Assembly (NCBI RefSeq): GCF_020662345.1
Contig: NZ_VMOA01000013.1
Location: forward strand, 61,550-125,549
DNA: 64,000 nucleotides
DNA from: Methylobacterium sp. W2
GTDB lineage: Bacteria > Pseudomonadota > Alphaproteobacteria > Rhizobiales > Beijerinckiaceae
Reading direction: 5' to 3'
In this document: in pieces, positions 8,102 through 18,759 of the stretch
Layout: each line of letters begins with the position of its first letter
How positions within the stretch are numbered: position 1 is the first letter of the stretch
The notes under the pieces: generated by a model
The model's database searches: none
Told to the model about the DNA's origin: nothing
Seen by the model: only the letters and a program-made list of their open reading frames with translations
Position numbers and translations under genes: made by a program

Positions 8102-9156
8102 GTGCTGCGCTGAGAGTCCTGCCTGCCGGTCCCTGCGGCGGCATGGCAACCACTGATCCCCAAGGAACGGACCCATGTCCGAATCACGCTTGTCCGAGCC
8201 ACGCATCGTGCGCGCTGCCGCCGTTCAGATCTCACCCGATCTGGAGCGGCCGGGCGGGACGCTGGAGAGAGTGCTCGCCGCCATCGACGAAGCGGCGGGC
8301 AAGGGAGCGCGGTTCATCGTGTTCCCCGAGACCTTCGTGCCGTACTACCCGTACTTCTCCTTCATCGCCCCGCCGGCGGCGCAGGGGCCGGAGCACCTGA
8401 GGCTCTACGAGGGCGCGGTGACGGTGCCGGGGCCGGTGACGCAGGCGGTCTCAGCGGCCGCCCGCCGGCACGGCGCGGTGATCGTGCTCGGCATCAACGA
8501 GCGTGACCACGGCTCGCTCTACAACGCGCAGCTGATCTTCGACGCCGACGGGACGCTCCTCCTCAAGCGCCGCAAGATCACGCCGACCTATCACGAGCGC
8601 ATGATCTGGGGGCAGGGCGACGGCGCCGGGCTGAAGGTGGTCGAAACCGCGGTGGGCCGCGTCGGCGCCCTGGCGTGCTGGGAGCATTACAACCCGCTCG
8701 CCCGCTACGCCCTGATGGCGCAGCACGAGGAGATCCACGCGGCCCAGTTCCCGGGCTCCATGGTTGGTCAGATCTTCGCCGACCAGATGGAGGTGACGAT
8801 CCGGCACCATGCGCTGGAGGCGGCCGCCTTCGTCGTCAACGCCACCGGCTGGCTCACCGAGGCGCAGATCGCCACAATCTCTCCCGACGAGCGGATGCGC
8901 GGGGCCCTGCGCGGCGGCAATTGCACCGCCATCGTCTCGCCGGAAGGCAAGCACCTCGTCCCGCCGATGACGGAGGGCGAGGGTATCCTCGTCGCCGACA
9001 TGGACATGGCGCTGGTCACAAAGCGCAAGCGGATGATGGATTCGGTCGGCCATTACGCCCGTCCCGAACTCCTCAGCCTCAACCACGACGCGCGTCCCGC
9101 CCGCACGGTGGTGACCACGCCCGTATCGGACATCCCGCATCCCCGGAGCACCGACC

Positions 9157-10314
<1,158 letters not shown>

Positions 10315-10322
10315 GCGGAACC

Positions 10323-10868
10323 ATGTTCGAGCCCGTTCCCGCCTACCGGTCGAGCCATTTCCGGATCAAGTTCGCCACCGCGCCCTGGGAGAGGGCCGGC
10401 ACGGCGTCCCTGCGCCGGCAGGTCTTCTGCGCCGAGCAGGCGATCTTCGAGCCCGATGATCGCGATGCCATCGACGCGGTGGCGATCCCGATCTGTGCCC
10501 TCTCGACCCTCGGCGGCGCTCCGGACGCCGTGGTCGGCACCGTGCGCATCCACGAGATCGCCGACCGGCCCGGCGAATGGTGGGGCTCGCGTCTCGCGGT
10601 GGCCCGCGACTACCGCCGGGTCGGGGCGCTCGGCGCCGGCCTGATCCATGTGGCGGTGGCCTCGGCGCATGCGCGGGGCTGCACCCGCTTCCTCGCCCAT
10701 GTGCAGAGCCCCAACGCGCCCCTGTTCCAGGCGCTGCACTGGACGAGCCTCACCGAGGTCGACCTGCACGGCCGCGCCCATCACCTGATGCAGGCCGATC
10801 TCACGCATTACCCGCCCATGGCCGACCCGGAGCGCGGCCTCGTCACGCTCCTCCGGCGGGCGGCCTGA
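10323..10868 (+). CDS. MSMEG_0567/Sll0786 family GNAT N-acetyltransferase
   Basis: 181 residues from the ATG at 10323; a GTG at 10311 overlapping the radical SAM stop would add four. A GNAT fold is visible: LRRQVFCAEQAIFEPDDRD at the start, VVGTVRIHE, then LAVARDYRRVGALGAGLIHVAVASAHARGC (acetyl-CoA binding) and FLAHVQSPNAPLFQALHW. It belongs to the Nit1C cluster, where it always accompanies the radical SAM and AIR-synthase-like genes. The acceptor is unknown. The next gene starts 2 nt after its stop, so translation is tightly coupled. Confidence 0.9.
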   Translation: MFEPVPAYRSSHFRIKFATAPWERAGTASLRRQVFCAEQAIFEPDDRDAIDAVAIPICALSTLGGAPDAVVGTVRIHEIADRPGEWWGSRLAVARDYRRVGALGAGLIHVAVASAHARGCTRFLAHVQSPNAPLFQALHWTSLTEVDLHGRAHHLMQADLTHYPPMADPERGLVTLLRRAA

Positions 10869-10870
10869 CC

Positions 10871-11845
10871 ATGACCCTGCCCCCCTCCCTCGCCGAGATC
10901 GCGCACGGAATCCGCCATGGGCGCGGCCTCGCCCACAAGCGGGACATCAACGCCGTAATCGGCCGGCTCGGCCTCGGCGGGCACGCCGCCGCCGTGCCGC
11001 TCGGCGACGATTGCGCCGCCATTCCCGATGGCGACGGCTACCTGCTCCTGGCCATCGAGGGGTTCATGGACGGGTTCGTGGCCGCCGATCCGTATTTCGC
11101 CGGGTTCTGCGGGGTGATGGTCAATGTCAGCGACATCGCCGCCATGGGCGGCCGCCCCCTCGCGGTGGTCGATGCCCTGTGGTGCCGCGACCAGGCCCAT
11201 GCCGATCCGGTCCTGGCCGGTTTGAGGGCGGGGGCCGAGACCTTCGGCGTGCCGGTTGTCGGCGGGCACAGCAACACCCGCAACGCGGGCGAACACCTCG
11301 CCGTCGCCATCCTCGGCCGGGCAAAGCGCCTCCTCACCAGCTTCGACGCCATGCCCGGCGACAGCCTCGTCGCGGCGATCGACCTGCGCGGCGGCTTTCG
11401 CGATCCGCACCCCTATTGGGATGCGGCCACCGGCGCCCCGGCGGAGCGCCTCCGCGGTGACGTGGCGATCCTCGCCGGCATCGCCGAGGACGGCCTCGCC
11501 AAGGCCGCCAAAGACATCAGCATGGCCGGCCTCGTCGGCACGGCGCTGATGCTGCTCGAATGCTCCCGCGTCGGCGCCGCGATCCGCCTCGACCGCATCC
11601 CCCGGCCGGAGGGCGTCGCCCTCACCCGCTGGCTCACCGCCTTCCCGAGCTTCGGCTACCTCCTCAGCGTGCCCCCCTCGAACGTCGAGCCGGTCCTCCG
11701 GCGCTTCACGGATCGCGGCATCGCCGCCTCCGTTATCGGCGGCGTCGATGCGGGCCGCATCGCGACGGTGTCGGACGGGACGGAGGAGGCCGTGGTCTGG
11801 GACTTCGCCGGGAGCCCCCTCATCGGCTGCGGACAGGAAACGTGA
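10871..11845 (+). CDS. Sll0787 family AIR-synthase-like (PurM/SelD/HypE fold) protein
   Basis: 324 residues from the ATG at 10871. It has the ATP-dependent PurM-like fold: AAVPLGDDCAAIPDGDGYLLL (nucleotide/Mg binding Asp residues), VMVNVSDIAAMGGRPLAVVDAL and VVGGHSNTRNAGEHLAVAILG, then the C-terminal half with KDISMAGLVGTALML. Such enzymes activate an oxygen atom, usually of an amide or formyl group, with ATP. The particular reaction in the Nit1C pathway is not known. Only 2 nt separate it from the GNAT gene, and its stop abuts the glycosyltransferase start. Confidence 0.9.
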   Translation: MTLPPSLAEIAHGIRHGRGLAHKRDINAVIGRLGLGGHAAAVPLGDDCAAIPDGDGYLLLAIEGFMDGFVAADPYFAGFCGVMVNVSDIAAMGGRPLAVVDALWCRDQAHADPVLAGLRAGAETFGVPVVGGHSNTRNAGEHLAVAILGRAKRLLTSFDAMPGDSLVAAIDLRGGFRDPHPYWDAATGAPAERLRGDVAILAGIAEDGLAKAAKDISMAGLVGTALMLLECSRVGAAIRLDRIPRPEGVALTRWLTAFPSFGYLLSVPPSNVEPVLRRFTDRGIAASVIGGVDAGRIATVSDGTEEAVVWDFAGSPLIGCGQET

Positions 11846-11850
11846 CGAGA

Positions 11851-13029
11851 ATGACCGGTCCTCTCCGCATCGCGATCCTCGCGCATTCCACCCATCCGCG
11901 CGGCGGGGTGGTCCATGCCCTGGCGCTGGGCGAAGCGCTCGCCGCCCTCGGCCACCGGGCCGTGGTCCATGCGCCGGACCCGTCCGGCAGCGGCTTCTTC
12001 CGCAAGGCCTCCTGTCCGGTGATCTCGGTGGCGGCGCGGCCGGTCTCGGGATCGACGGTGGATCTCGTCCGCACCCGCATCGAGGATTACCTGCGCCATT
12101 TCGCGTCGCCGGCGGCCTGCGATTACGACGTCTTCCATGCCCAGGACGCGATCAGCGGCAACGCGCTCGCCACCCTCACCCGCCGCCGCCTGATCCCCGG
12201 CTTCGTGCGCACAGTCCACCACGTCGACCTCTTCTCCGATCCGCAACTCGCCTACTGGCACGACCGGGCGATCTTCGACGCCACCGCGCTCCTCTGCGTC
12301 AGCAGCCTGTGGCAGGGCGCGCTCACGCGGGATTACGGGCTTACCGCCCTCAATGTGGGTAATGGTGTCGATACCGGCGCCTTCGGACCCGAGCCGGGGG
12401 AGGGGGACGCCGCCTTGCGTCGCGAGTGGGGCCTCGGCAAGGGGCCGATCCTCCTCAGCGTCGGCGGGTTCGAGGAGCGCAAGAACAGCCTCGCCATCAT
12501 CGAGGCCTTCGCCCGGCTGAGGCAGGAACGGCCGGATGCGCAGCTCCTCGTCGTCGGCGGCGCCTCGCTCCTCGACCATTCCGGCTACCAGGCCCGCTGC
12601 CGCGCGGCCCTCGACCGCAACGGCCTCGATGTCGGCCCCGGCTGTCCGGTGGTGCGGACGGGACCGGTGCCCCAGGCCGCGATGCCGGCCCTCTACCGCC
12701 TCGCCGACGCCCTGGTCTTTCCCTCCCTCAGAGAGGGATTCGGCCTCTGCGTGCTCGAGGCGATGGCGAGCGGCACGCCGACCCTCGTCTCCGACCGGGC
12801 TCCCTTCACCGAATATCTCACGGCCGCGGAGACGGTGTTCGTCGACCCGGAGGACGAGGGATCGGTCCTCGACGGCATACGCGCCGCCCTCCGGCCTTCC
12901 GCCAGGGAGCTTTTGGCCAAAGCGGGCCTCACCGTCGCCGAGGCGCATTCCTGGCGCGCCTGCGCCGAGAAGCATCGGCCGACCTACGCGTCCCTCGCCG
13001 CCCGCAGACAGGAGATGTCGGATGCCTGA
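11851..13029 (+). CDS. MSMEG_0565 family glycosyltransferase (GT4)
   Basis: 392 residues from the ATG at 11851; a GTG at 11842 overlapping the previous stop is also in frame. GT-B architecture: N-terminal IAILAHSTHPRGGVVHALALGEAL, central ILLSVGGFEERKNSLAIIEAF, and the nucleotide-sugar motif REGFGLCVLEAMASGTPTLVS. This is the glycosyltransferase that accompanies many Nit1C clusters, which suggests that the pathway builds or uses a glycosylated small molecule. The acceptor is unknown. The last 8 nt overlap the next gene. Confidence 0.9.
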   Translation: MTGPLRIAILAHSTHPRGGVVHALALGEALAALGHRAVVHAPDPSGSGFFRKASCPVISVAARPVSGSTVDLVRTRIEDYLRHFASPAACDYDVFHAQDAISGNALATLTRRRLIPGFVRTVHHVDLFSDPQLAYWHDRAIFDATALLCVSSLWQGALTRDYGLTALNVGNGVDTGAFGPEPGEGDAALRREWGLGKGPILLSVGGFEERKNSLAIIEAFARLRQERPDAQLLVVGGASLLDHSGYQARCRAALDRNGLDVGPGCPVVRTGPVPQAAMPALYRLADALVFPSLREGFGLCVLEAMASGTPTLVSDRAPFTEYLTAAETVFVDPEDEGSVLDGIRAALRPSARELLAKAGLTVAEAHSWRACAEKHRPTYASLAARRQEMSDA

Positions 13030-13309
13030 AATGCACTTTCACGTGCGCTGGCCCGATGGCCGGCGCGAGGCCTGCTACTCGCCCTCCCTCGTGATCAAGG
13101 AGCATTTCGGGGTCGGCGAGACCTACGCCGTCGCCGATTTCGTCGCCCGCAGTCGGGCGGCGCTGACCATCGCCAGCCAGCGGGTGGAGGCCCGTTACGG
13201 CTTTCCCTGCAGCCTCGCTTTGGGACAGCTCGCCCGGATCGAGGCGCGCGCGACGGCGCTCTCCGCCACGCCCGATGCCTGCGTCACCGTCGAAGCCTTC
13301 GAGGAATAG
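13022..13309 (+). CDS. MSMEG_0570 family nitrogen-starvation response protein
   Basis: A small protein of 95 residues beginning MPEMHFHVRWPDGRREACYS, with SLVIKEHFGVGETYAVADFVARSR in the middle. It is conserved only as part of the Nit1C cluster and has no known activity or catalytic motif that I can see. It overlaps the glycosyltransferase gene by 8 nt and is followed 24 nt later by the flavoprotein gene. Confidence 0.9.
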   Translation: MPEMHFHVRWPDGRREACYSPSLVIKEHFGVGETYAVADFVARSRAALTIASQRVEARYGFPCSLALGQLARIEARATALSATPDACVTVEAFEE

Positions 13310-13333
13310 CGGCCCGAGCCGGAAGGACGCCCC

Positions 13334-14617
13334 ATGGACCAGACCCCGACGCCCCCCTCGCACCATTCGGTCATCGTCGTCGGCGGCGGCCAGGCCGGCC
13401 TGTCGATGAGCTACCAGCTCCGCCGGCACGGCATCGACCACATCGTGTTCGAGAAAAACACCATCGCCCATGCCTGGAAGACCCAGCGCTGGGACAGCTT
13501 CTGCCTGGTGACCCCGAACTGGCAGTGCCAGCTGCCGGGCTTCCCCTATCCGGGTGAGGAGCCCCACGGCTTCATGCCCAGGGACGAGATCGTCGGCTAC
13601 ATTGAGGCCTATGCCCGGCTGATCGAGGCGCCCGTGGTGGAGGGCGTGGCGGTGACCGCGATCCGGCGCAGGCCCGAGGGCGGCTTCACCGTCGCGACGA
13701 GCAGGGGCGAACACACCGCCGATCAGGTGGTGATGGCGATCAGCGGCTATCACGTGCCCGCGATCCCGGCCTTCGCCGCACGCCTGCCGGCAGACCTCAC
13801 GCAGATTCATTCCTCGGCCTACCGCAAGGCCGGCCTGATGCCGGACGGCGCGGTGCTGGTGGTGGGGTCCGGCCAGTCCGGCTGCCAGATCGCCGAGGAT
13901 CTTCATCTGGCGGGCCGCAAGGTCCATCTCGTGGTAGGCTCGGCCCCGCGCTGCCCACGCGTCCATCGCGGGCGCGACGCCGTCGATTGGCTCGCCGAGA
14001 TGGGCCAGTACGACCTCGCCGTGGAGGACCACCCGCTCAAGGAGGATGTGCGGCGCAAGGCCAATCACTACCTCACCGGCCGCGATGGTGGCCGCGACAT
14101 CGACCTGCGCCGCTTCGCCCTGGAAGGCATGAGCCTCCATGGCCGCCTCACGTCCATCGACGGGCCGGTGCTGCGTTTCGCCGACGATCTGGGCCGGAAC
14201 CTCGACAACGCGGATGCGGTCTATACCGGCATCCAGGGCGCCATCGACAGGCACATCGCCGCCAAGGGCATCGCCGCTCCCGAACAGGCGCATTACACCC
14301 CGCTCTGGGCGCCGGGACCATACGAGCCGAGCCTCGATACCAAAGCAGCCGGCATCGGCAGCGTGATCTGGGCGACGGGTTTCCGCGCCGATTTCAGCTT
14401 CATCGACGCCCCCGCCTTCGACGGGCGCGGCCTGCCGATCCACAGACGCGGCGTGACCCCGGTGGACGGCCTGTATTTCGTCGGCCTGCCCTGGCTCCAC
14501 ACCTGGGGCTCGGGCCGCTTCTCTGGGATCGCGCGGGATACGGAGCATTTGGCCGAAAGGATCATCGATATGCGCTCAAGCCGATCCGTCCGAGAACCGT
14601 TGCCACTGGCGAGCTGA
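13334..14617 (+). CDS. MSMEG_0569 family flavin-dependent oxidoreductase
   Basis: 427 residues. Two Rossmann motifs are present: VGGGQAG at 16-22 for FAD, and [15 protein letters not shown] near 176-190 for NAD(P)H, as in flavin monooxygenases. [35 protein letters not shown] and [18 protein letters not shown] are also visible. It probably adds oxygen to a nitrogen-containing intermediate. It is the last gene of the Nit1C cluster; a hairpin (14642-14674) follows before the convergent paoC. Confidence 0.92.
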   Translation: MDQTPTPPSHHSVIVVGGGQAGLSMSYQLRRHGIDHIVFEKNTIAHAWKTQRWDSFCLVTPNWQCQLPGFPYPGEEPHGFMPRDEIVGYIEAYARLIEAPVVEGVAVTAIRRRPEGGFTVATSRGEHTADQVVMAISGYHVPAIPAFAARLPADLTQIHSSAYRKAGLMPDGAVLVVGSGQSGCQIAEDLHLAGRKVHLVVGSAPRCPRVHRGRDAVDWLAEMGQYDLAVEDHPLKEDVRRKANHYLTGRDGGRDIDLRRFALEGMSLHGRLTSIDGPVLRFADDLGRNLDNADAVYTGIQGAIDRHIAAKGIAAPEQAHYTPLWAPGPYEPSLDTKAAGIGSVIWATGFRADFSFIDAPAFDGRGLPIHRRGVTPVDGLYFVGLPWLHTWGSGRFSGIARDTEHLAERIIDMRSSRSVREPLPLAS

Positions 14618-14641
14618 GGTATCGGACATTGCCGTAGACGA

Positions 14642-14674
14642 ACGACCCGGACCATCGCGGATGGCCCGGATCGT
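14642..14674. terminator. Hairpin between convergent MSMEG_0569 and paoC genes
   Basis: Imperfect 15-nt arms (14642-14656 and 14660-14674) with CCGG and CCATC pairing to GATGG and CCGG around a GCG loop. The + strand continues TTGATAGACTTT. The position between two converging genes suggests a bidirectional terminator. Confidence 0.5.
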
Positions 14675-14702
14675 TTGATAGACTTTCGTCTCGACTATTC
14701 GA

Positions 14703-16958
14703 TCACCCAATGATCTTGTCGATGGTAATTGGCAGGTCGCGGATGCGCTTGCCGGTGGCGTGGAACACTGCGTTGGCGATGGCCGCCGCCGTGCCGACGA
14801 TGCCGATCTCGCCCAGCCCCTTGACGCCCATCGGATTGGCCTTGTCGTCCTCCTCCACGAAGATCACATCGATGTCGTGGATGTCGGCATTCACCGGCAC
14901 ATGGTACTCGCCGAAATTGTGGTTCATGAACCGGCCGACCGTGTGGTCGAGCATGGATTCTTCCTCCAGCGCCGAGCCGATCCCCATCACCACGCCGCCG
15001 AGGATCTGGCTGCGCGCGGTCTTGAGGTTGATGATCCGGCCCGCCGCGATCGCCGAGACGATCCGGGTCAGGCGGACCTGGCCCAACTCCTCGTCGATCT
15101 TCACTTCCGCGAACACGGCGGAGTGGGTGTAGGAGGCGAACTCCTTCATGTGGCCCGCATCCGGACCGGCGCTCTCGGTCGCCTCGACCTTGTCGACGCC
15201 GGCCGCCTTCATGGCGTCCACCAGCGAGACGCTGCGGGACGGGTCCCCCGCCATCTCGATCCGGCCGCCGGTGAAGACGACGCGCTCGAGATCGACATTG
15301 GCCAGCGGCGAGTCGTCCATGGCGCGGGCCATGGCGAAGACGTCCGCCGCGATCTTGCGGCAGGCCTTCATCACCGCCGTGCCGGACGAGGCCGCCGTCC
15401 ACGAGCCGCCAGCCACGGGCGCCTCGGCGAGGTCGGTGTCGCCAAGCTTCGTCGTCACGTCCTCCATCGGCAGGCCGAGGGTATCGGCGGCGATCTGGGT
15501 GAGGATCGTGTAGGTGCCGGTGCCGATATCGCCGGTGGAATTGCCGACCACCAGCTTGCCGTCCGCGGTGAGCGTCGCCTGGGCCGCCGATTTCTGCATC
15601 AGCGCTTCCCACACGCCGGTGGCCATGCCCCAGCCGACGAGCTCCTTGCCGTCGCGCATGGAGCGCGGTTCGGGATTGCGCTCCGACCAGCCGAAGCGCT
15701 CCGCACCCTGCTCGTAACAGACGCGCAGGGCCTTCGAGCCGAACGGCTTGTCCTCGGTGGGGTCGCGGTCGGTATAGTTCTTGAGTCGCACCGCGATCGG
15801 GTCCTGGCCGGTGGCGTAGGCCAGTTCGTCCATGGCGATCTCGAGGGCGAAGACACCCGTCACCGCCCCCGGCGCCCGCATGTCGGCGGGGGTGTAGGTG
15901 TCGATCTGCGTCAGCTTGTAGTCGAGGGAGACGTTCTCGCAGGCCCCGTAGAGGATGGCCGACCAGTTGACCACGACCTCCTGGTAATCCTCGAACCGCG
16001 AGGTGCCCGACAGGGCATTGTGCTTGATCGACCGGAGCTTGCCCCCCTCGTCCGCGCCGAGGGAGATGGTCTGGCGCACGTCGGGGCGGTAGCCGAAGGT
16101 GAACATCTGGTCGCGGGTGAGGGTCACCCGCACCGAGCGTTCCAGCTCGCGCGCGGCCATGACCGCGAGGAAGAGCTGGTATTGCGGACGCAGGCCGAGG
16201 CCGAAGCCGCCGCCGAGATACGGGTTGAGCACCCGCACCTTGTCCTTCTCCATCCCGAACACGCCCGCGATATAGCCCTGGCTGTTCGAGACGCCCTGGA
16301 TCTTGTCGTAGACGGTGATCGCGCCGTCGCCGTCCCAGACCACCGTGGAGGCGTGCGGCTCCATCGGGTTATGGTGCTCCACGGCGAGGGTGTAGTCGCC
16401 GCTGAGCTGGATCGGGGCCGAGGCGAAGGCACCGTCGGCATCGCCCCAGGGCTTGGGCGGCGGCTTGATGCCGGCCCGCTTCTTCGGCGGCTCGTAGCCG
16501 AATTCGCGCTGGCGCTCGACATCGGTGAGCGGCTCCTCGGCCTCGTAGGAGACCTTCACCAGGGACGCGGCATAGCGGGCGGTGCCGAAATCCTCGGCCA
16601 CCACCAGGGCTACCGGCTGGCCGCTGTAATGGATCTTGTCGTCGTAGAGGGCGCGGAACGGCGAGCCGGGGGGCGCCACGGCGTCCTGGTAATTGTAAGC
16701 GAGCCAAGCCGTGCGCGGCCGGTTCTCGTGGGTGAAGACCTTGAGGACACCGGGCACGGCTTCCGCCGCCGCACTGTCGATGGCGGTGATGCGGCCCTTG
16801 GCGATGCCGCCGGAGACGACGTAGCCGTGGGCGAGATCGATGGCGGTGAACTCGCCGGCGTATTTCGCCTGGCCCGTGACCTTAGCGGGGCCGTCGACGC
16901 GGCTACGCGCGGTGCCGACGAAGCTGTCCGTGCCGGTGGAGGAGATGCTGTTGGCCAT
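14703..16958 (-). CDS. paoC: Molybdenum-binding subunit of xanthine-dehydrogenase-type aldehyde oxidoreductase (PaoC-like)
   Basis: 751 residues, typical of PaoC. Family blocks include RVDGPAKVTGQAKYAGEF, NPYLGGGFGLGLRPQYQ, TPADMRAPGAVTGVFALE and, near the C terminus, the catalytic glutamate in GVKGLGEIGIVGTAAAIANA. It holds the molybdopterin centre and hydroxylates aldehydes (or N-heterocycles) to acids. It is last in an operon order FeS - FAD - Mo subunit on the minus strand. Substrate specificity cannot be read from the sequence. Confidence 0.92.
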   Translation of the reverse strand: MANSISSTGTDSFVGTARSRVDGPAKVTGQAKYAGEFTAIDLAHGYVVSGGIAKGRITAIDSAAAEAVPGVLKVFTHENRPRTAWLAYNYQDAVAPPGSPFRALYDDKIHYSGQPVALVVAEDFGTARYAASLVKVSYEAEEPLTDVERQREFGYEPPKKRAGIKPPPKPWGDADGAFASAPIQLSGDYTLAVEHHNPMEPHASTVVWDGDGAITVYDKIQGVSNSQGYIAGVFGMEKDKVRVLNPYLGGGFGLGLRPQYQLFLAVMAARELERSVRVTLTRDQMFTFGYRPDVRQTISLGADEGGKLRSIKHNALSGTSRFEDYQEVVVNWSAILYGACENVSLDYKLTQIDTYTPADMRAPGAVTGVFALEIAMDELAYATGQDPIAVRLKNYTDRDPTEDKPFGSKALRVCYEQGAERFGWSERNPEPRSMRDGKELVGWGMATGVWEALMQKSAAQATLTADGKLVVGNSTGDIGTGTYTILTQIAADTLGLPMEDVTTKLGDTDLAEAPVAGGSWTAASSGTAVMKACRKIAADVFAMARAMDDSPLANVDLERVVFTGGRIEMAGDPSRSVSLVDAMKAAGVDKVEATESAGPDAGHMKEFASYTHSAVFAEVKIDEELGQVRLTRIVSAIAAGRIINLKTARSQILGGVVMGIGSALEEESMLDHTVGRFMNHNFGEYHVPVNADIHDIDVIFVEEDDKANPMGVKGLGEIGIVGTAAAIANAVFHATGKRIRDLPITIDKIIG

Positions 16959-16972
16959 GTCTGGACGGGTCC

Positions 16973-17986
16973 TCAGGCGATGCGCTTGTCGGATTGCGAC
17001 TGGGGCGTGCCGGCAGCGGCCTGGGTCAGGCCGCGGATGATGGCGCGCCGGGCGAGTTCGACCTTGAAGCCGTTCTCGGATTGGGGCTTGGCCTCCCGCA
17101 TCACGATTTCCGCGGCGGCCTCGAAACTCTCGCGGGTGGCGGGCTTGCCCGTGAGGAAGGCCTCGGCCTCGGCATTGCGCCAGGGCTTGTGGGCGACGCC
17201 GCCGAGGGCAAAGCGAGCCTCGCCGATCGTGTCCCCGTCGACACGCACCAAGGCGGCCACCGAGACCAGGGCGAAGGCGTAGGAGAGCCTGTCGCGCAGC
17301 TTCAGATAGGTGTGGTGGCCGGTAAAATCCTCGTCCGGCAGGTCGACGGAGAGGACGATCTCGTCCGCCTTCAGGGTGGTGTCGTATTGCGGCGTGTCCC
17401 CCGGCAGGCGGTGGAACTCGGCGAAGGGGATGCGACGCTCACCGCCCGGCCCGGTGACGCGGACCTCAGCTTCGAGGGCCGCCAGCGCCACGCACATGTC
17501 GGACGGGTGGGTGGCGATGCATGTCTCGCTGGTGCCGAAGATGGCGTGGATGCGGTTGACGCCGCCGATCGCCTGACAGCCCGAGCCGGGCTCGCGCTTG
17601 TTGCAGGGCGTCGCCTCGTCGTAGAAATAATAGCAGCGGGTGCGCTGGTTGAGGTTGCCGCCGGTGGTGGCGGCATTGCGCAGCTGGCCCGAGGCACCGG
17701 CCAGGATCGCGCTCGACAGGAGCGGGTAGCGGCTCTCGACGCGCTCGTCGTAGGCGACGGTGGAATTGGTGACGAGGGCGCCGATGCGTAGGCCCCCCTC
17801 ATGCTCCTCGATGGCTTCGAGGGGCAGGCGGGTGATGTCGACGAGGCGCTCGGGCCGCTCGACATTGTACTTCATCAGGTCGACGAGGTTGGTGCCGCCG
17901 GCGATGAAGCGGGCATTCGCGGTGGAGCCGATGGCTCGCACCGCCTCCTCCACCGTGGTCGGGCGAACATAATCGAAGCGGTTCAT
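16973..17986 (-). CDS. paoB: FAD-binding subunit of xanthine-dehydrogenase-type oxidoreductase (PaoB-like)
   Basis: 337 residues from the ATG at 17986. FAD-binding motifs ARFIAGGTNLVDLMK (about 28-42) and SGQLRNAATTGGNLNQRTRC are present. Cysteines in the segment CYYFYDEATPCNKREPGSGC match the extra [4Fe-4S] site known in PaoB. The start overlaps the stop of the FeS subunit by 4 nt. It passes electrons from the molybdenum subunit through FAD. Confidence 0.92.
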   Translation of the reverse strand: MNRFDYVRPTTVEEAVRAIGSTANARFIAGGTNLVDLMKYNVERPERLVDITRLPLEAIEEHEGGLRIGALVTNSTVAYDERVESRYPLLSSAILAGASGQLRNAATTGGNLNQRTRCYYFYDEATPCNKREPGSGCQAIGGVNRIHAIFGTSETCIATHPSDMCVALAALEAEVRVTGPGGERRIPFAEFHRLPGDTPQYDTTLKADEIVLSVDLPDEDFTGHHTYLKLRDRLSYAFALVSVAALVRVDGDTIGEARFALGGVAHKPWRNAEAEAFLTGKPATRESFEAAAEIVMREAKPQSENGFKVELARRAIIRGLTQAAAGTPQSQSDKRIA

Positions 17987-18501
17987 CGGGCGGCTCCCGC
18001 GTGCATCACGTCTTCGATGGCATCGACGATGTTGGTGTAGGCACCGCAGCGGCAGATGTTGCCGCTCATGGCCTCGCGGATTTCTTCGCGCGACGTGGCG
18101 TGACCTTCCGCAATCATCCCGGCGGCCGAGCAGAGCTGGCCAGGGGTGCAGTATCCGCACTGAAAGGCGTCGCGCTCCACGAAAGCGGCCTGGAGCGGGT
18201 GCATCGCGCCGTCCTGGCCGCCGTGCTTGGCGAGCCCCTCGACGGTGACGATCTCGGCGCCGTCCTTCATCACGGCGAGCGCAAGGCAGGAATTGATGCG
18301 CTTGCCGTCCACCAGCACGGTGCAGGCGCCGCACTGGCCATGGTCGCAGCCCTTCTTGGTGCCGGTGAGGTCGAGATCCTCGCGCAGCAGGTCGAGGAGG
18401 GTGGTCCACGGCGCCACCTGAAGCTCACGGACCTCGCCGTTGATGGTCAGGCTGATGCCGATGGTGGCCGGAGCGCCGGGCGATCCGCTGTCGATGAGCA
18501 T
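17983..18501 (-). CDS. paoA: 2Fe-2S subunit of xanthine-dehydrogenase-type oxidoreductase (PaoA-like)
   Basis: 172 residues from the ATG at 18501. Both [2Fe-2S] sites are complete: C52, C57, C60, C72 (KKGCDHGQCGACTVLVDG) and C115, C118, C150, C152 (QCGYCTPGQLC and NICRCGAY). E. coli PaoA has a Tat signal and is periplasmic. Here the chosen start gives no signal peptide, and the upstream frame has no twin-arginine motif followed by a hydrophobic stretch, so this enzyme may be cytoplasmic. Confidence 0.92.
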   Translation of the reverse strand: MLIDSGSPGAPATIGISLTINGEVRELQVAPWTTLLDLLREDLDLTGTKKGCDHGQCGACTVLVDGKRINSCLALAVMKDGAEIVTVEGLAKHGGQDGAMHPLQAAFVERDAFQCGYCTPGQLCSAAGMIAEGHATSREEIREAMSGNICRCGAYTNIVDAIEDVMHAGAAR

Positions 18502-18759
18502 GGGCGTGTCCTGAAAGCTCAGGGGCCGGGCAGGGCACCGGCCGCGTTTCTCGAATGGGCGGAGACGCGAGGGGAAGAAACGTCCACGCCCCGCGCCGCT
18601 CCACTCGATAACCGTTCCAATCTGTGCCTGTTCCCCGGTGAGTGGTTTCCACTTGCGGGAAGGAGGCCGGGCGCTCACCGGGGCCTGCTGCCGGATGGGC
18701 GCCGATTCAGCTGGACCTGAAAGATCGAGCGGGCGTGCAGGCTCGGTTGTGCCGTCGGC

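Noticed and set aside
14760..17282. An 840-codon plus-strand open frame opposite paoC and paoB
   Set aside because: Same reason: antisense to genes with complete cofactor motifs.
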